Assembly (NCBI GenBank): GCA_013339765.2
Contig: CM023448.1
Span: forward strand, 113,654,008-113,718,007
DNA from: Haemaphysalis longicornis
Taxonomy: Eukaryota; Arthropoda; Arachnida; Ixodida; Ixodidae
Reading direction: 5' to 3'
DNA length: 64,000 nucleotides
The notes under the pieces are model-generated. The model made no database searches. It worked only from the letters and a program-made list of their open reading frames with translations, and was not told where the DNA came from. Positions 1 to 10,650 of the stretch are shown here, in pieces (position 1 is the stretch's first letter; each line of letters opens with the position of its first letter). The position numbers and the translations under genes were made by a program.

Positions 1-840
1 TACATTAATGAACCTGCGACAAACATCGCACCGACTGGACGCTTGCTCTTACGAATTGTGCTACGATGGTACATTTTGACCATGATACAAGCTAAAACGA
101 GTGGGAGGTGCAAATGCAAGTGGGAGGTAGCAAGCTGCCATTTGTAGACATGTTTAGACTGATAAAGGGCGCACATATGTGCACTTCGCCTGCAGCCGTC
201 AATTGCGTGGTGCTGGCCCTATAGACAAAAGCCACGCTTACGATGGTCGCGTTGATCACCTTGTCAGTCACATTATTTATCAGACAAGATCAAGGCCGCT
301 TACAGCTGCCGTTGCTGCTATATAGAATAATCTGCCCAACTGCCCAGGAATGAAACGCTAAGCAGGCGCGCTGCACCCTGACAGATCAGGCAGGCATGCC
401 ACACATTGCGGAAATTCCGTGCAAACGCTTGGCGGCAAAGCCGAATGCAGTGTGTTAATGGAAGAGGCGGCTTCCGTGTGTCAACAAGTAGTCCGTTTTC
501 TTTAGCACATTCACGGCAGCCGAGTGTGCTCATAGACTATACAGCCGTTATAAATTGGCAACTAATTTTTTGAGGCAAGATGGTATTGAATATTTGAAGC
601 AAAACATCTACAAGCTTGCCTAGAATGTTCAGTGCGCACACGGATTTACATCCGCAGCTACGTTAGCATGTGTTGCTCCGCTGTAAGCATAAGATTTGTG
701 AGCTCTTCTCAGAGTGGTTCTACGTCAATCTACCCCTGTCATGAAGGAAAAAAAGCATTACCCTCACTCTAAAGTGGTTGTTTACCACCAGGAAGATTCA
801 CGGGAAAACTGGGTTAACACTCTCGTGACCGCGCCTATTC
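1..840. other. unassigned intergenic DNA
   Basis: No coding exon, RNA gene or repeat boundary could be recognised. Short open frames here have no recognisable domain. Confidence 0.5.
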
Positions 841-854
841 CCATCGGTAGTGTG

Positions 855-1092
855 ACCCGCCGCGGTGGCTCAGTGGCTAAGGCGTTGCGCTGCTGAGCAC
901 AAGGTCGCGGGTTCGATTCCCGGCCGCGGCGGCCGCTTTTCTGATGGAGGCGAAAAGCAAAAACGCCCGTGTGTACGAGATTTCGGCGCACGATAAAGAT
1001 CCCCAGGTGGTCAAAATTAATCCGGAGCCCTCCACTACGGCGCACCTCATCGCCTGCGTTGCGTCGGCGCGTTAAACCCCACAATCAATCAA
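855..1092 (+). mobile_element. tRNA-derived SINE, full length, with TSD
   Basis: The left end is tRNA-like, with an A-box-like stretch (GTGGCTCAGTGGCTAAGG) and a B box (GGTTCGATTCC) near 911. A conserved body follows (GATCCCCAGGTGGTCAAAAT near 1000), and the 3' end is a short CAATCAATCAA repeat. A 14 bp direct repeat, CCATCGGTAGTGTG, flanks it at 841-854 and 1093-1106 and is read as the TSD. Related copies lie at 20.0, 25.0, 35.8 and 36.5 kb. The family resembles the tRNA-related SINE described in ixodid ticks (Ruka type); the exact family name is inferred from memory. Confidence 0.85.
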
Positions 1093-1106
1093 CCATCGGT
1101 AGTGTG

Positions 1107-2113
1107 TTACTGATGAATACAAATTCAAATTCTCCGAGCGCTTCTGGACAGCTAACGCCATCCAAGGGGTAGAAGAGGAAGTATATCATGGGTTTCACTT
1201 TCAAGTTTCTTTTCTCTGTTGTGAGGGGGGATTTTTAAAGCTCCTTCGCAGTCGGGCTCACGTGGTGCTGGTTATGGTGCCGATGCCACTTGCCAATGCT
1301 CCATGGGAACGGCGAATTTTGACAGATTCCGATGAATCTGAGCTGTAATCTCTGGATGATGGTAGCAGCACAGGCACATAAGACAACTTCGACTCGTCAG
1401 ACTTCAGTACGGACGGCGAAAGTGCGTCAAACTGCCCCAGAACATCAGCAAGTATCCGCCGGTAAGTTTCGCTTTCTCCTCAGGCCGTTCTATGGCTGCT
1501 GCGCATTGGTGCAAACATATCCGGCCTGTTCTAAAGGTCACAACTCTTACCTGCAGGGTGTCGACTTCGTTCAGACGGAACCAACCTTTGTTTCACAGCA
1601 TCAAGAAACTGCTTCGCGCGGTGGCATGACAGGCATTAGTGCTTATAATTTTGTATGTATGCAACTAAGTTTTGTACTTACAGAGATCATATTTGCAGTA
1701 TTATTATATAAGGGCCTTGTGTTTAAGGTGTATATGTCAACTTTTTTATGATTACCGTGAGCAAAGTAACATTAATGTTTTCATCTTTTGTTACTTTTTT
1801 TTCTTTTGATAATTTTTTGATAACATTCGTGACAAATCTAGTGTTTGAATTAATACTTGTTGGACAGCCCTATCATTCCACTATCATTTCATACCTTACA
1901 CTTTAGCATCAATCATGATCTGTGGCAGGAAAAAAATATTTCTTACGACTACCCAAAAACAACCGATTTTTCCACAGTCACGAAAGTGTTAAACCTGCTT
2001 TTGGAAGAAGCAAAAAAAAAAATTTCAACATGAAGCCCCGAAACACCTACAAAAACTGTGCTTCAAGAAGCGACTTTTTTCACATCAACATCAGCATTGT
2101 GGAAAAACTTTGA
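1107..2113. other. unassigned DNA, possibly upstream hAT remnant
   Basis: AT-rich with several short frames and no confident domain. The last 200 bases may be decayed sequence upstream of the hAT remnant, because a frameshift near 2114-2120 separates it from that reading frame. Confidence 0.35.
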
Positions 2114-2362
2114 CAATCTGATCAACCAGCAGCTGCCTTACTGCCACGTGCACATCTTGAGAGAGATGCGCATGATGAAATTTTAGGACGAAAACAAGAC
2201 CCATGTGAATGGTGGTCTAAGCACGGTAACCCACTGTTAGCCCTGCTTGCCAAGAGATACCTGCCGATACCAGCCACTAGCGTCTCAAACGAGCAGCTGT
2301 TTTCAGCATCATGTGGAGCCATTGCTCCCCGAACATGTCGAGCAGCTAACCTGTCTCCATGA
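2114..2362 (+). pseudogene. hAT transposase C-terminal dimerisation-domain remnant
   Basis: Plus-strand translation ending at the TGA at 2360-2362 contains an acidic lead-in, then a double Trp followed by Lys-His (EWWSKHG), a Leu/Ala-rich helix ending LAKRYLPIPATSVSNEQLFS, and a short tail. This order (WW, LAxxYLxIPATS, S/E-x-LFS) is the signature of the hAT-family C-terminal dimerisation domain. That domain normally ends a protein of 500 or more residues carrying a DDE core and often a BED finger. None of the core is readable upstream, where the frame breaks near 2114-2120, so this is a remnant. It ends 34 bases before the TTAA-flanked element at 2400. Confidence 0.75.
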
Positions 2363-2399
2363 TAGCATTTAAATGAGTGCAGTCCTTAAAGGTGTTGTG

Positions 2400-3984
2400 C
2401 CACCAAATTTGTTGCTTGTGCATTCTTTGTTGCAAACGTTTTATAATTCATTAGAAAGCATGATCATGCTCTCACATGCACATATTCTGAGTAAAAAATT
2501 TATTATCGCACGATTCATGTGAACAGGATTCGGTTTCGGTTTCTGGGCGCCGATTCAAGCAGTGACGTCACAGTGTTGCGAGGAGGCTCTGCCACGTGTG
2601 TCTACCATGTGGCGCTGCGGTACGTTGCGACTTTACTGCGGCGTCTGCTCCCCCACATACGTGCTTCACCACGGAAGTAAACACGCCGGCTCGTCACGTC
2701 AAGCCGCGACAGCTCCGACGCGGATTCTTTGTCTGCATCCTCGGATGCAGACAAATGAAAACCATAGATATGCAAACCATGAAAATGCTAAAAAAAAACG
2801 CTCAAAAGTTGCCCCCGTTGCGAATCGAACCCGCAACGTTGACCGTGCGGGCGGAACGCGCGAGACCACTGAGCCAGCGAACGAACGGTTTCACACCGCG
2901 ATATAGCCGGTGTACTAGATGGAGGCCCATCCTTGGAGTCGTACGTCGGTGTTTACTAGCTAGTTTACAGAATTCCTGGCTTGTAAACTCAAATTTCTTA
3001 AATAGCGCTTGCGCAGCAAGGTTCCGCGAAGCCCACTGCGACAGCTTATCGCCATCAACTCTGCTCTTCTGCGAAAGCGCTCGCAAAAATAAGTGTGCCC
3101 GGCAGCGACTGCGATTTTGCACTAAAGGGATAGTGCTTGCCGTACTTTGGTTTTACGTTTTACGTTAAAAACCTTTGCCGATACTGATATCTTATTACCC
3201 AAATTACCCTACGTAACTGTTCTTCTGCACGAAACTGACCTTATATTTTCTACAGGCGAGCCGATCGCACACGCATTCCGGGGTAGCGGCGTCGCCGAAG
3301 AGCACGGCCGCCGAAGCGTCGAACGCCAAAATACGGATCGCATTAGCGCTAGTGTTGAGTTGTATGGGCTTCATGGAACTTACTGAGTTTATTACCCTCC
3401 AGAAACTAACAAAATAGAGCCGCGTTCATTGCGGCACGAATGTTGTCGGGCGCAGTTTTCGCTTCTCGGTCGATTGACGACGCGTCGTGCGACCAGTCAG
3501 GCGACCGGTTTTGTTGGCGTCTTCGGTCGGCGAGTCAGTCACACTACGGCGACTTTCCATCGGCCGACGTGTTTGTGTCGCCGTCGGCGTAGTGTGACAA
3601 CGCGGTCTGGCAATTCGGCAGTTGGCCGATGTTTTGGCGACTCGTCGGCGTCGCGTCGTCGTCGCCGTCGTATCGGCATAGTGTGTCGATACGACCAAGC
3701 GACCAAACAAACTGTGGTAACTGGAGTTCACGTTGACGTCGCTCGAGTCGCTAACGTTGTATGACGTCACAAACTTTGCTATGCTGGCAATTCACTGACG
3801 TCATGGTTAGTGGCGCTAGCGATGGGTCCCGATTTCCAGAAGAGCATTTAGGTAATTTTTAGAAGCGAATTAAAATATATATTAAGCGCTTGCTGTACCC
3901 AGCACTTCGTGTTGAGGGTCGTTGCATGCAGAGGAAGCCTACAGCAGGCTTTTTAGAGAGTTAAAATTTGGTGGCACAACACCT
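2400..3984. mobile_element. TTAA-flanked inverted-repeat element (non-autonomous DNA transposon)
   Basis: The left end reads TTAA-AGGTGTTGTGCCACC and the right end is its reverse complement followed by TTAA. The matching arm is about 21 bp. TTAA at 2396-2399 and 3985-3988 fits a 4 bp target duplication. TTAA targets with AGG-type termini are typical of piggyBac and Kolobok elements. No transposase is readable inside, and the interior includes the 0.8 kb dispersed repeat at 2799-3588. Confidence 0.7.
2799..3588 (-). repeat. 0.8 kb dispersed repeat with tRNA-like head, copy 1
   Basis: Nearly the same sequence recurs at 57400-58210 in the same orientation, with the same order of landmarks: a tRNA-like segment (B box GGTTCGATTCG read on the minus strand), GGAGGCCCATCC, a stretch around CTTAAATAGCGCTTGC, and a C/G-rich end containing GTGTTTGTGTCGCCGTCG. 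It looks like a composite SINE or non-autonomous element. The tRNA-like head is an imperfect tRNA and is not called as a gene. Confidence 0.65.
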
Positions 3985-3988
3985 TTAA

Positions 3989-4678
3989 CCATCAGTTTGT
4001 AAGTTTGCTTTGTGCTATTTGTCGTGCAATAAAGTTTCAGGTTCTCCAGATGGTGAAAACTTTAATTCTACAAAAAAAAAAAAGTATTTGTATCGGAAAA
4101 TATTCGATTCGAACATCATTTTTACCATTCGAATTCGCTTCAAATGAAACAAATGATATTCGCACACCCCTAGTATAAACAATATACCCCAGCTAATACC
4201 CAATCCTTGTAGTTAAGAGATCACAGTTGCGTCAAAACTATCAGCTAAGCTAAAGGTGTACTTATTCATATGTTCCTTTTATGTCCCCAGAAAAGCGTTA
4301 TGAAGCTCTTAGCTAGGCTTTATTTTTTTTTCATACGAATCAATCAAACTTACCCGAGAAACAGTAAATTTCAGTTTCTGTACTGGCGATCCCAAAGTAT
4401 TATCGCTTCGATTAAAAAATAGTCGCTTCAATTGTGGTGAAACTACTCAAAGTCATTAGTCCCTTTGTATTCACTCAGAAAACAAAGCTCAGTTATTCAC
4501 ACAGGACGAAAAAATTGGGCGAGATGGTCCATGCCCCCCCAAACTATGATTATTTACTCCACTGAGCTAGGCAATTCAACATTCCTCTTTGGTCCAAGCA
4601 AATTGGAACCCCTACAGAGCCTGAAAAGCAAAGGCGAGTAAAACACAAGGGGGGGGCATGCCGGCACCAGGCACTCAC
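3989..4678. other. unassigned DNA, likely intron or flank
   Basis: AT-rich with a poly(A) run near 4070. No exon or repeat boundary was recognised before the exon at 4679. Confidence 0.4.
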
Positions 4679-4831
4679 GTCGCTGTCCTTGGCGGCCGTC
4701 TTCTGCGAAACAGACACGTAGCCTGACAGGATGAAGAACAGCGAGGCCGGCTCGCCAGTGTCCTCCTTGCTCAGGTACTCGCCCGGCTGGAAATCCTTCA
4801 CCGACACCATGCTCCGAATGAGCTCCGCATC
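4679..4831 (-). CDS. probable internal exon, cyclic-nucleotide-binding domain
   Basis: On the minus strand a clean acceptor (GCTGTGCAG before 4831) and donor (GTGAGTG after 4679) bound 153 bases, 51 codons in phase 0. The product contains FQPGEYLSKED near residue 14 and SLFFILSGYVSV near residue 30. This matches the first beta strands of the cyclic-nucleotide-binding fold (pattern F-x-P-G-E-x-L followed by a hydrophobic strand and SG). Proteins with this fold include neuropathy target esterase (PNPLA6/7, swiss cheese), protein kinase A regulatory subunits and channels. The spacing suggests the esterase type, but one exon is not enough to name the gene. High GC and clean splice sites, in contrast to the AT-rich flanks, argue for a live host exon. 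The partner exons are not firmly identified. Confidence 0.55.
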
Positions 4832-5171
4832 CTGCACAGCGACACCAAGGGGTCACCAAACAAAATGGCCTCCGGCAGGGGTAGGGGAGGGAGAAAGACA
4901 CCACTGTGAATCCTCAAAACATGGGGACAGGGTGCACGGTGGCTTGACTGGTGTGCGCCCTTTAGGCATTCAGATGCATGCGGCTGCAATGCAGAGAGTC
5001 GGCAGTGGCACTCGCTTTACCCCTGGAATTTCTGCCCCGAAATCAGCAACCCCGAATTCCTACAAGCTTCCAATGAACATTCACCAACAACCATATCTTG
5101 ATTTAGGTGCCCAAGCACATTGCAAACCTGCATATATGCACTCTCCCGTTTACACACCACGATAGCTTTAA

Positions 5172-5980
5172 AGGGACCCTGCAACACTCTTCGTGCAGTG
5201 CAAGTAAACCTGCGCGACGTTTAGATTAGACTTCCAGGAACACCCGAGCCAAATATTACACGTGCACGTGAAGCGGTAAGCGCGCAAATCGCCGTGAAAG
5301 ACGAGGAAAAACCAACCGCGCTCTCTTCAATTCTCCTTATTATGCACCCCTGGCATGGCCTCTGCGATGCCAATCGGGCCATGGCTGTCCTGGCTGTTCT
5401 ATTGGCTGTCGCTGGTCAACTTCGCGGCTAAATTCTGGCATTTCCTGTGACGATCAGCCGTCGTCGGTGCTGTGTATGAACCTCTTCTATGTCTGAATCT
5501 CTCTGCATGCTTTTGGTGTTTCTTTTGTTTTGAGTGCGCGTGGAGTTTGAGTGACGAACTAAATATTCCACTTTCAACGAACCCACTCGACAACAAACGT
5601 TTATTGCTCCAAAAACGCCCTACCAGCCTGAGCGCTTGCTTGCGAGCAGGGCACCATGCCTGCTTTTTTGTGGCACCAGACCGGAAATAGACCCGTCCAC
5701 GTTGCGGGGAAAAGGACGAAACTCCCCGGCCTGTGACATATCGAAGGCCGCCGAACAGAACGCCGTGTGCCGCCCCCCTCTCCGGGAGAGAGCGCACAGC
5801 TTTCGTCACTTTGTCCGCGGTTGAGTTGAGAGGGAACATTTATGCGCGATTTTTCATCGCGCGTAGTTTCGGTGATAGTGAACGGATTTTCATAATTCTT
5901 GCGGGAGGAGATTGCTGGGGCAATAGACTTTACCCCAAAATACATTCCGAGTAGTCGATGGTAAGTGTTGCAGGGTCCCT
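5172..5980. mobile_element. TTAA-flanked MITE (AGGGACCCTGCAACAC ends)
   Basis: Inverted ends AGGGACCCTGCAACAC and GTGTTGCAGGGTCCCT lie at 5172 and 5980, each next to TTAA (5168-5171, 5981-5984). The roughly 810 bp interior has no transposase. A subterminal stretch (CTTGCGGGAGGAGATTGC near 5900) also occurs, inverted, near 55690 in another TTAA element, so the two families are related. Kolobok or piggyBac mobilisation is inferred from the target and ends. Confidence 0.75.
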
Positions 5981-6808
5981 TTAAGGCATGTTCCTACTTG
6001 CGAATCATTGACGTTGTGAAACGTTTGCCACATCACAAAGTGTCAAGCCGGCCATTGTTTTTTGCCGCTTTGCGATGGCACAGCCAATCACTCTCGGACC
6101 GAAGTACCCATCACGTGATGGCACCGCAAACCAGTCAGTTAATCATGGCCGCTGACTCCACTGACATAGCCGGAAACCAAACGTTTTTTTACTTTCGGCA
6201 TAGCAAAACGTGCCACGCCACCGCCGGCAAGCAACTTGCCGTGCACTTTGGTTCTCCGGTCAGCGGGTTCAGTGTACACATGTACGAATCTACGAGCAGC
6301 ACGGGACTCATCAATGCGCAGAAATGTGTTTGAATTGCAAAAGCAAGTAACCTTCATATATAGCTGGATGGATGGTAGGACACTTTGCAGCCTTTTCGTA
6401 CCTCTATTGGCACGTAGTAAACACCAAGCAGTTCAAAGGCCCCAGAACTTTTGCACCTATGAAAAGAAGCAACCTTTGCAGCCTGCGACATGAGTGTTGT
6501 GACATAAAAGTCAACAAGCGTATTTCTGCTGGCAATAATATGTTGAAACGAGCACACTTGTTGTGCTCTTTTTTTTTTACTTTTTATACATTTATGTTCA
6601 CCGCTGAGCACAACTGTTTTTTGAAAGCACGAAGGAAGTTGTACAGAACGGGTAACGGCCCCAGTACGTGCAGTCGCACCAGTGCTAATCACAAAAGTGA
6701 ACACCACCTCATCGCGCAACACACATCGCATCCCATTGTGAAACATACGCAAATCGCAAGTTGGAATGCACTTTCAAGGCCAATGTTGCTTCTCTACAAG
6801 ACAATAGC

Positions 6809-6971
6809 GAGTTTTAGCTGACCGTTTTTCACGGTCCGCTCCGCTCCGATAGCAAGCGGGAGCACCATTGCGCATGCGTGGCACGCTTGGCCGCGAACGG
6901 CATTGGCTCCGCTTGCGCTGGCCGGGCTGCCGATACCGGAGCGGACCGTCGAAAACGGTCAGCTAAAACTC
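6809..6971. mobile_element. small MITE with ~33 bp inverted repeats
   Basis: GAGTTTTAGCTGACCG at the left and its reverse complement CGGTCAGCTAAAACTC at the right bound 163 bp. The arms extend inward through a GGTCCGCTCCG match with one or two differences. The interior is GC-rich and non-coding. No target duplication is obvious. Confidence 0.65.
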
Positions 6972-7550
6972 CCTAATGACTTCCATGCCAATGTCTCACA
7001 AAGGGCTCAGCTTGGTAAAGCTTGGTTAATTCAATCTCTTCTCCCTTGTTTCCAGTTAAATTAGACAATATTACCCTTTAATGACAGCACTAACATACAA
7101 GTAAGCACTAGCTTCCTTGTGACTATGCACGTATGACATGTATAAATAGCACATGTGAGATGGATGAATGGCACGCCGTGTTTAGTGCTTCGTTATTTTG
7201 CTTACTCAATGACGTATTTTCTTAGCCTTGTCTTTAGGCGCCCCACTTGGTTATCCTGCATAGTTTAAGACACCTGCCTTGAGAATTCTACTTGTGCTGC
7301 TGTCGAATTCCATTTTGTGCCATTTTGCATCGAATGAAGCGTCACGGGAATGAAGACACCCAGTGTCCTGCACGAATGTTTTGTTTCTACTTGCATTTTA
7401 TACTCAATCCACATCCATTGTCAATAATGCCCAAAATAACAAAAGAAAATGAGTCCGCAATGTCCTTTCTTCCCATTGCATCTTAGTAAACACACACTTT
7501 TTGAAAGGTACGAAGAAAATGGGTTACGGAGGGTAAAAAAGAAGTGGAAA

Positions 7551-7778
7551 TCACGGCGCAGATGTCAGAAATTGACGAAACTCAAGGGAAGCCTGCCGTT
7601 TCACCTCCAGGTCCAGCCTGCTCACGAAGCCCTGGACGGCTGCTTCAAGGTAGTCCCGGTACTCCTGCCCCGAAGAGGACGACTGGGAACCCTCGCCGAC
7701 AACAAAGGCAGCCTTCCTAGTGGACTTGCGCAGCCCAGAAGTTTCGGACACTGCAGATGTCTTGCGGCTCACTGAAGC
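7551..7778 (-). CDS. possible host exon, unknown protein
   Basis: A good acceptor (CTGCTGTGCAG before 7778) opens a frame that begins ASVSRKTSAVSETSG. It then has a Ser-rich stretch (SQSSSSGQEYRDYL) and an amphipathic segment (SRLDLEVKRQASLEFRQFL), with a stop at 7551-7553; a donor just before the stop is possible. Codon use and GC resemble the exon at 4679 on the same strand, so the two may belong to one gene, with this exon upstream. No known domain was recognised. Confidence 0.4.
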   Translation of the reverse strand, partial: ASVSRKTSAVSETSGLRKSTRKAAFVVGEGSQSSSSGQEYRDYLEAAVQGFVSRLDLEVKRQASLEFRQFLTSAP

Positions 7779-8669
7779 CTGCACAGCAGAGACACGTGCC
7801 CCCTTAGGTACAATGGCAGCAAACCAGTCGTGAATGTGTTGCATCAAAACACACAATACTAATAAAAATAAAAATTCAGGGTGAATTTCAGTTTCGAAAA
7901 AAAACTAGTGAGAACAACAACAAAAGGGTGCTGCGTGCACACACGCACACACACTCTTCATCCGTGTAAAGGTCACACTTTATTTTTCTCGCGATTTTGA
8001 CAGAATGTAGACAATACCCAGGTGCACCCTTTCCAGTTCAATTTTCAGCCAACACAAGCAAACAAAAAAGAAAAAAAGATAAAAGCAGGCACAAGAGCAC
8101 AATGTCTGGCATCTGACTGTGGATAGGCTTGATAGCAGTACCGTGTCACCACTGCTCGGGCTTGCTTTGTCAACGTCTCCCTGTTGAATTTTTCTTCGAT
8201 GCTGCTGTTTTGGTTAGCTGCCAATTTTTCCTGCTGTTTGGCACATGCAACAGCTGGCAGGTTTGAGTACAGCATCGCACCCAATCATCCCCCTTCCTCT
8301 TATTGCAGTCAGACAGCACTGCTCACAACCGGCCCAAGACAGGAATAAAGGCGAATGGGTGGGAAAGGGCAGGAGACTGAAAAAAAGGATGTGGTTGCTT
8401 TAAAACTTAAAAAAGTCTTAGTGACATGCGAAATGACCGTGATGTAAAAAGGAAGATTTCAGACAACCCACCACATTGCGGCGAGGGCAATGTGGTGGGG
8501 TAGCTATCACCCCGATAAGACAGCAAGCGCGATATTAGGGCACCCACCCGGTGAGAGGTGTCCTCAGCCTCGGATGCCTTGGACGTGAAGGTTACGCGGT
8601 CATAAGCCCCCCTCCCCTCCTCCCCCATTTGGATCTTCATTCTGTCTTGTTCATCACCATGTCCTTCCA

Positions 8670-8762
8670 CCCACTCTTTCTCCTCCTCCTACTCCCACCA
8701 ACATCTTTTTTTTCCCCTCGCTTTCTCCCTTCCTTTCTTCCTCCTCCTCACTCTTTTTCTTG
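8670..8762. repeat. polypyrimidine tract
   Basis: About 90 bases are almost wholly C and T (CTTTCTCCTCCTCCTACTCC and similar). It is low-complexity sequence; any frame through it is an artefact of composition. Confidence 0.8.
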
Positions 8763-9778
8763 AGCGAGCTTCGTGCTGTAATTGGGTCCCAGGCTGCGTA
8801 CGCGAGCCTCAATGGCATGGGCAGCTCTGCCTTTCGCGTACCCGTACGCCTGGCTGTACCTGCCCTGAGTATGACTTTTTTACTTCACACCTTCCCTACT
8901 GTTACTAATGCAGTATGTGTGTCGATTCGATGGGCCAGCTATTACCCCATCCATGAAATTATCGGCTGCCCACCTGTTGTCGGGGCTGAGTGTGTGCCTT
9001 TCACACTTTTACACTAGCAGCGAGTATTTGTTCTGGGATTCCCCTTTTCACACCTCACTCCCACTGTGTTATTCAGGGGGAAAAAGAGCTTATACCTCAA
9101 CATCCTCTCAGCTTGGTAACCTCAGAGTTTAAAGTGGAGTAGAGGTAGGTGAGTTGAATGCTGAGAAAAAGTTCCTTCTTCAAAATCTAACCCCTTGAGA
9201 AGGAGGATTTCCCCCAGGCTCTTCACTGTGATGGTGATGACTAGAGACCGGAACTTCAGGCACAAAAAGCAAGGTTTTAGGCGCCTATAATGGGCACTGA
9301 AAAGTGTCATTTAGGCATATGTCATTTAGGCATATGTAGGCACCAAATACTGTCGTTTAGGCACATACAGGCTCAATTCGTATTTACTTCAGTAGCGTAT
9401 TTTATGACGAATTTTTGACTTGCAGTAAAAACAGCGGACAAGTCTTGTACTGTGAAAAGTAATTTTATTTTCTTTGTGAAAATTAGACACACAAGAGTTG
9501 CGATTTTAACAGATTTACGTGATACGCAGGGTGATTCGACAACAAAAGAAAGGCTTAAAAGCCATGACAAGCCATACCCACCTCAATGACTTGCTCCTTG
9601 AAGTTGTACCTCATTTTAGTTGTTAATTGTGTGTGAAAAAACAACACTCAACATTCACCGAAATTGGGGGAGGGTGCTTGTACTTCGGGACACTTCATCG
9701 AAAAATGCTTCAAGGAAAGAGACCAGGTCTTGACTTTTCTCAAAATTTGGAAACAAACCTTCTGGGCGATTCCACGAG

Positions 9779-10250
9779 AGAACGAACATGCGTGTGCACG
9801 ACCATTTTTTGTTCATTCTTGTTTTTTTATTATATATGCGCGCAATATGGAAACCCCCGAAAATCAAGTTTGTTTTCTCCTGAGGTGCGTAGTTCGGGAG
9901 AAAAAAATGTTTGAATGTGCCCGGAGCGCAGCGGTGGTTCCGGCAACTGCAGATTTTTTCAAGTTTGCGTCTCTGTGTACGTCAAGGAGTACAAGGGGTG
10001 TGTATAAAATGTTTTGGGCCATAAACTAGACCAGAATGCTAATCAGTGTAACGCAAAATCAGCGTCCAGCAGCGGTCAAAAAATTAAAAAAAAAATTGTG
10101 AATTCGGCCCAGACAATAGTTTGTTACTGTTTTTGACGCCCCCTATCTACATTTCTTCTTTTCTGAAAAACTTGTAAGTCAGGCATTTTGTTGGCCATAC
10201 GTGTCTGGACGTATCAGCAAAAAATGGTGTTTGTAGAAAATTTATAAGTA
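9779..10250. repeat. outer block of left TIR
   Basis: Reverse complement of about 15909-16349. It shares landmarks such as the GGCCATAAACTAG and ACGCAAAATCAGCGTCCAGC stretches. It stops abruptly at TA, where the nested element begins. Confidence 0.85.
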
Positions 10251-10390
10251 CCCGTATAATGCGGAATATAGGTCGAGATTTTTTACAGAAAAAGTTGCCG
10301 AAAAGTCACCCCTCGACCTATATTGCAGTCATTTGGCAGTTGTCATCTGGCGAGCGGGCAGCCCATCGAGCCCACTCAAACCCCAAAGGC

Positions 10391-10650
10391 ACCATCGCCA
10401 CCACTAGAGTGAACTAGAATATTGGAAGAGTGGCAAAAGCAAGGGCAATTTCAATGGGAGGCAGTGAGGCTGAAAAACTGGAAATCCGCAAGGGGCGCTG
10501 CCATCGATTACTAGAGGGTAAATAGTGTAGTGGATACAGTCACCGCCTGCCGCTCGTTCTCCCTGGGTTCGAATCCTGGCGTGTGGCCATTTTTTTCTTT
10601 TTTCAAAACCCAGGAACAAGAATAAAAGCAAATGCTCTGTGCTAAACAAC
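10391..10650 (+). repeat. tRNA-like repeat inside nested element, copy 1
   Basis: Contains GTGAACTAGAATATTGGAAG, a GGGGCGCTGCC block and a tRNA-like segment with an A-box-like GTGTAGTGGATA and a B box GGTTCGAATCC near 10566. It is an inverted match to 12530-12770. The tRNA-like part has no proper acceptor stem and is treated as a SINE head. Confidence 0.6.

Noticed and set aside
3426..3770. Paired plus/minus frames rich in Arg and Thr
   Set aside because: The sequence is a C/G-rich repeat (GTCGCCGTCG-like), and its second copy at 58.1 kb does not preserve the frame.
8407..8670. Third exon of the candidate host gene (minus strand)
   Set aside because: A GTGGGT donor is present, but no acceptor with a pyrimidine tract was found and the frame is low in complexity.
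10505..10585. tRNA gene
   Set aside because: A- and B-box-like motifs are present, but the acceptor and anticodon stems do not pair well and the sequence is part of a repeat with an inverted copy at 12.6 kb.
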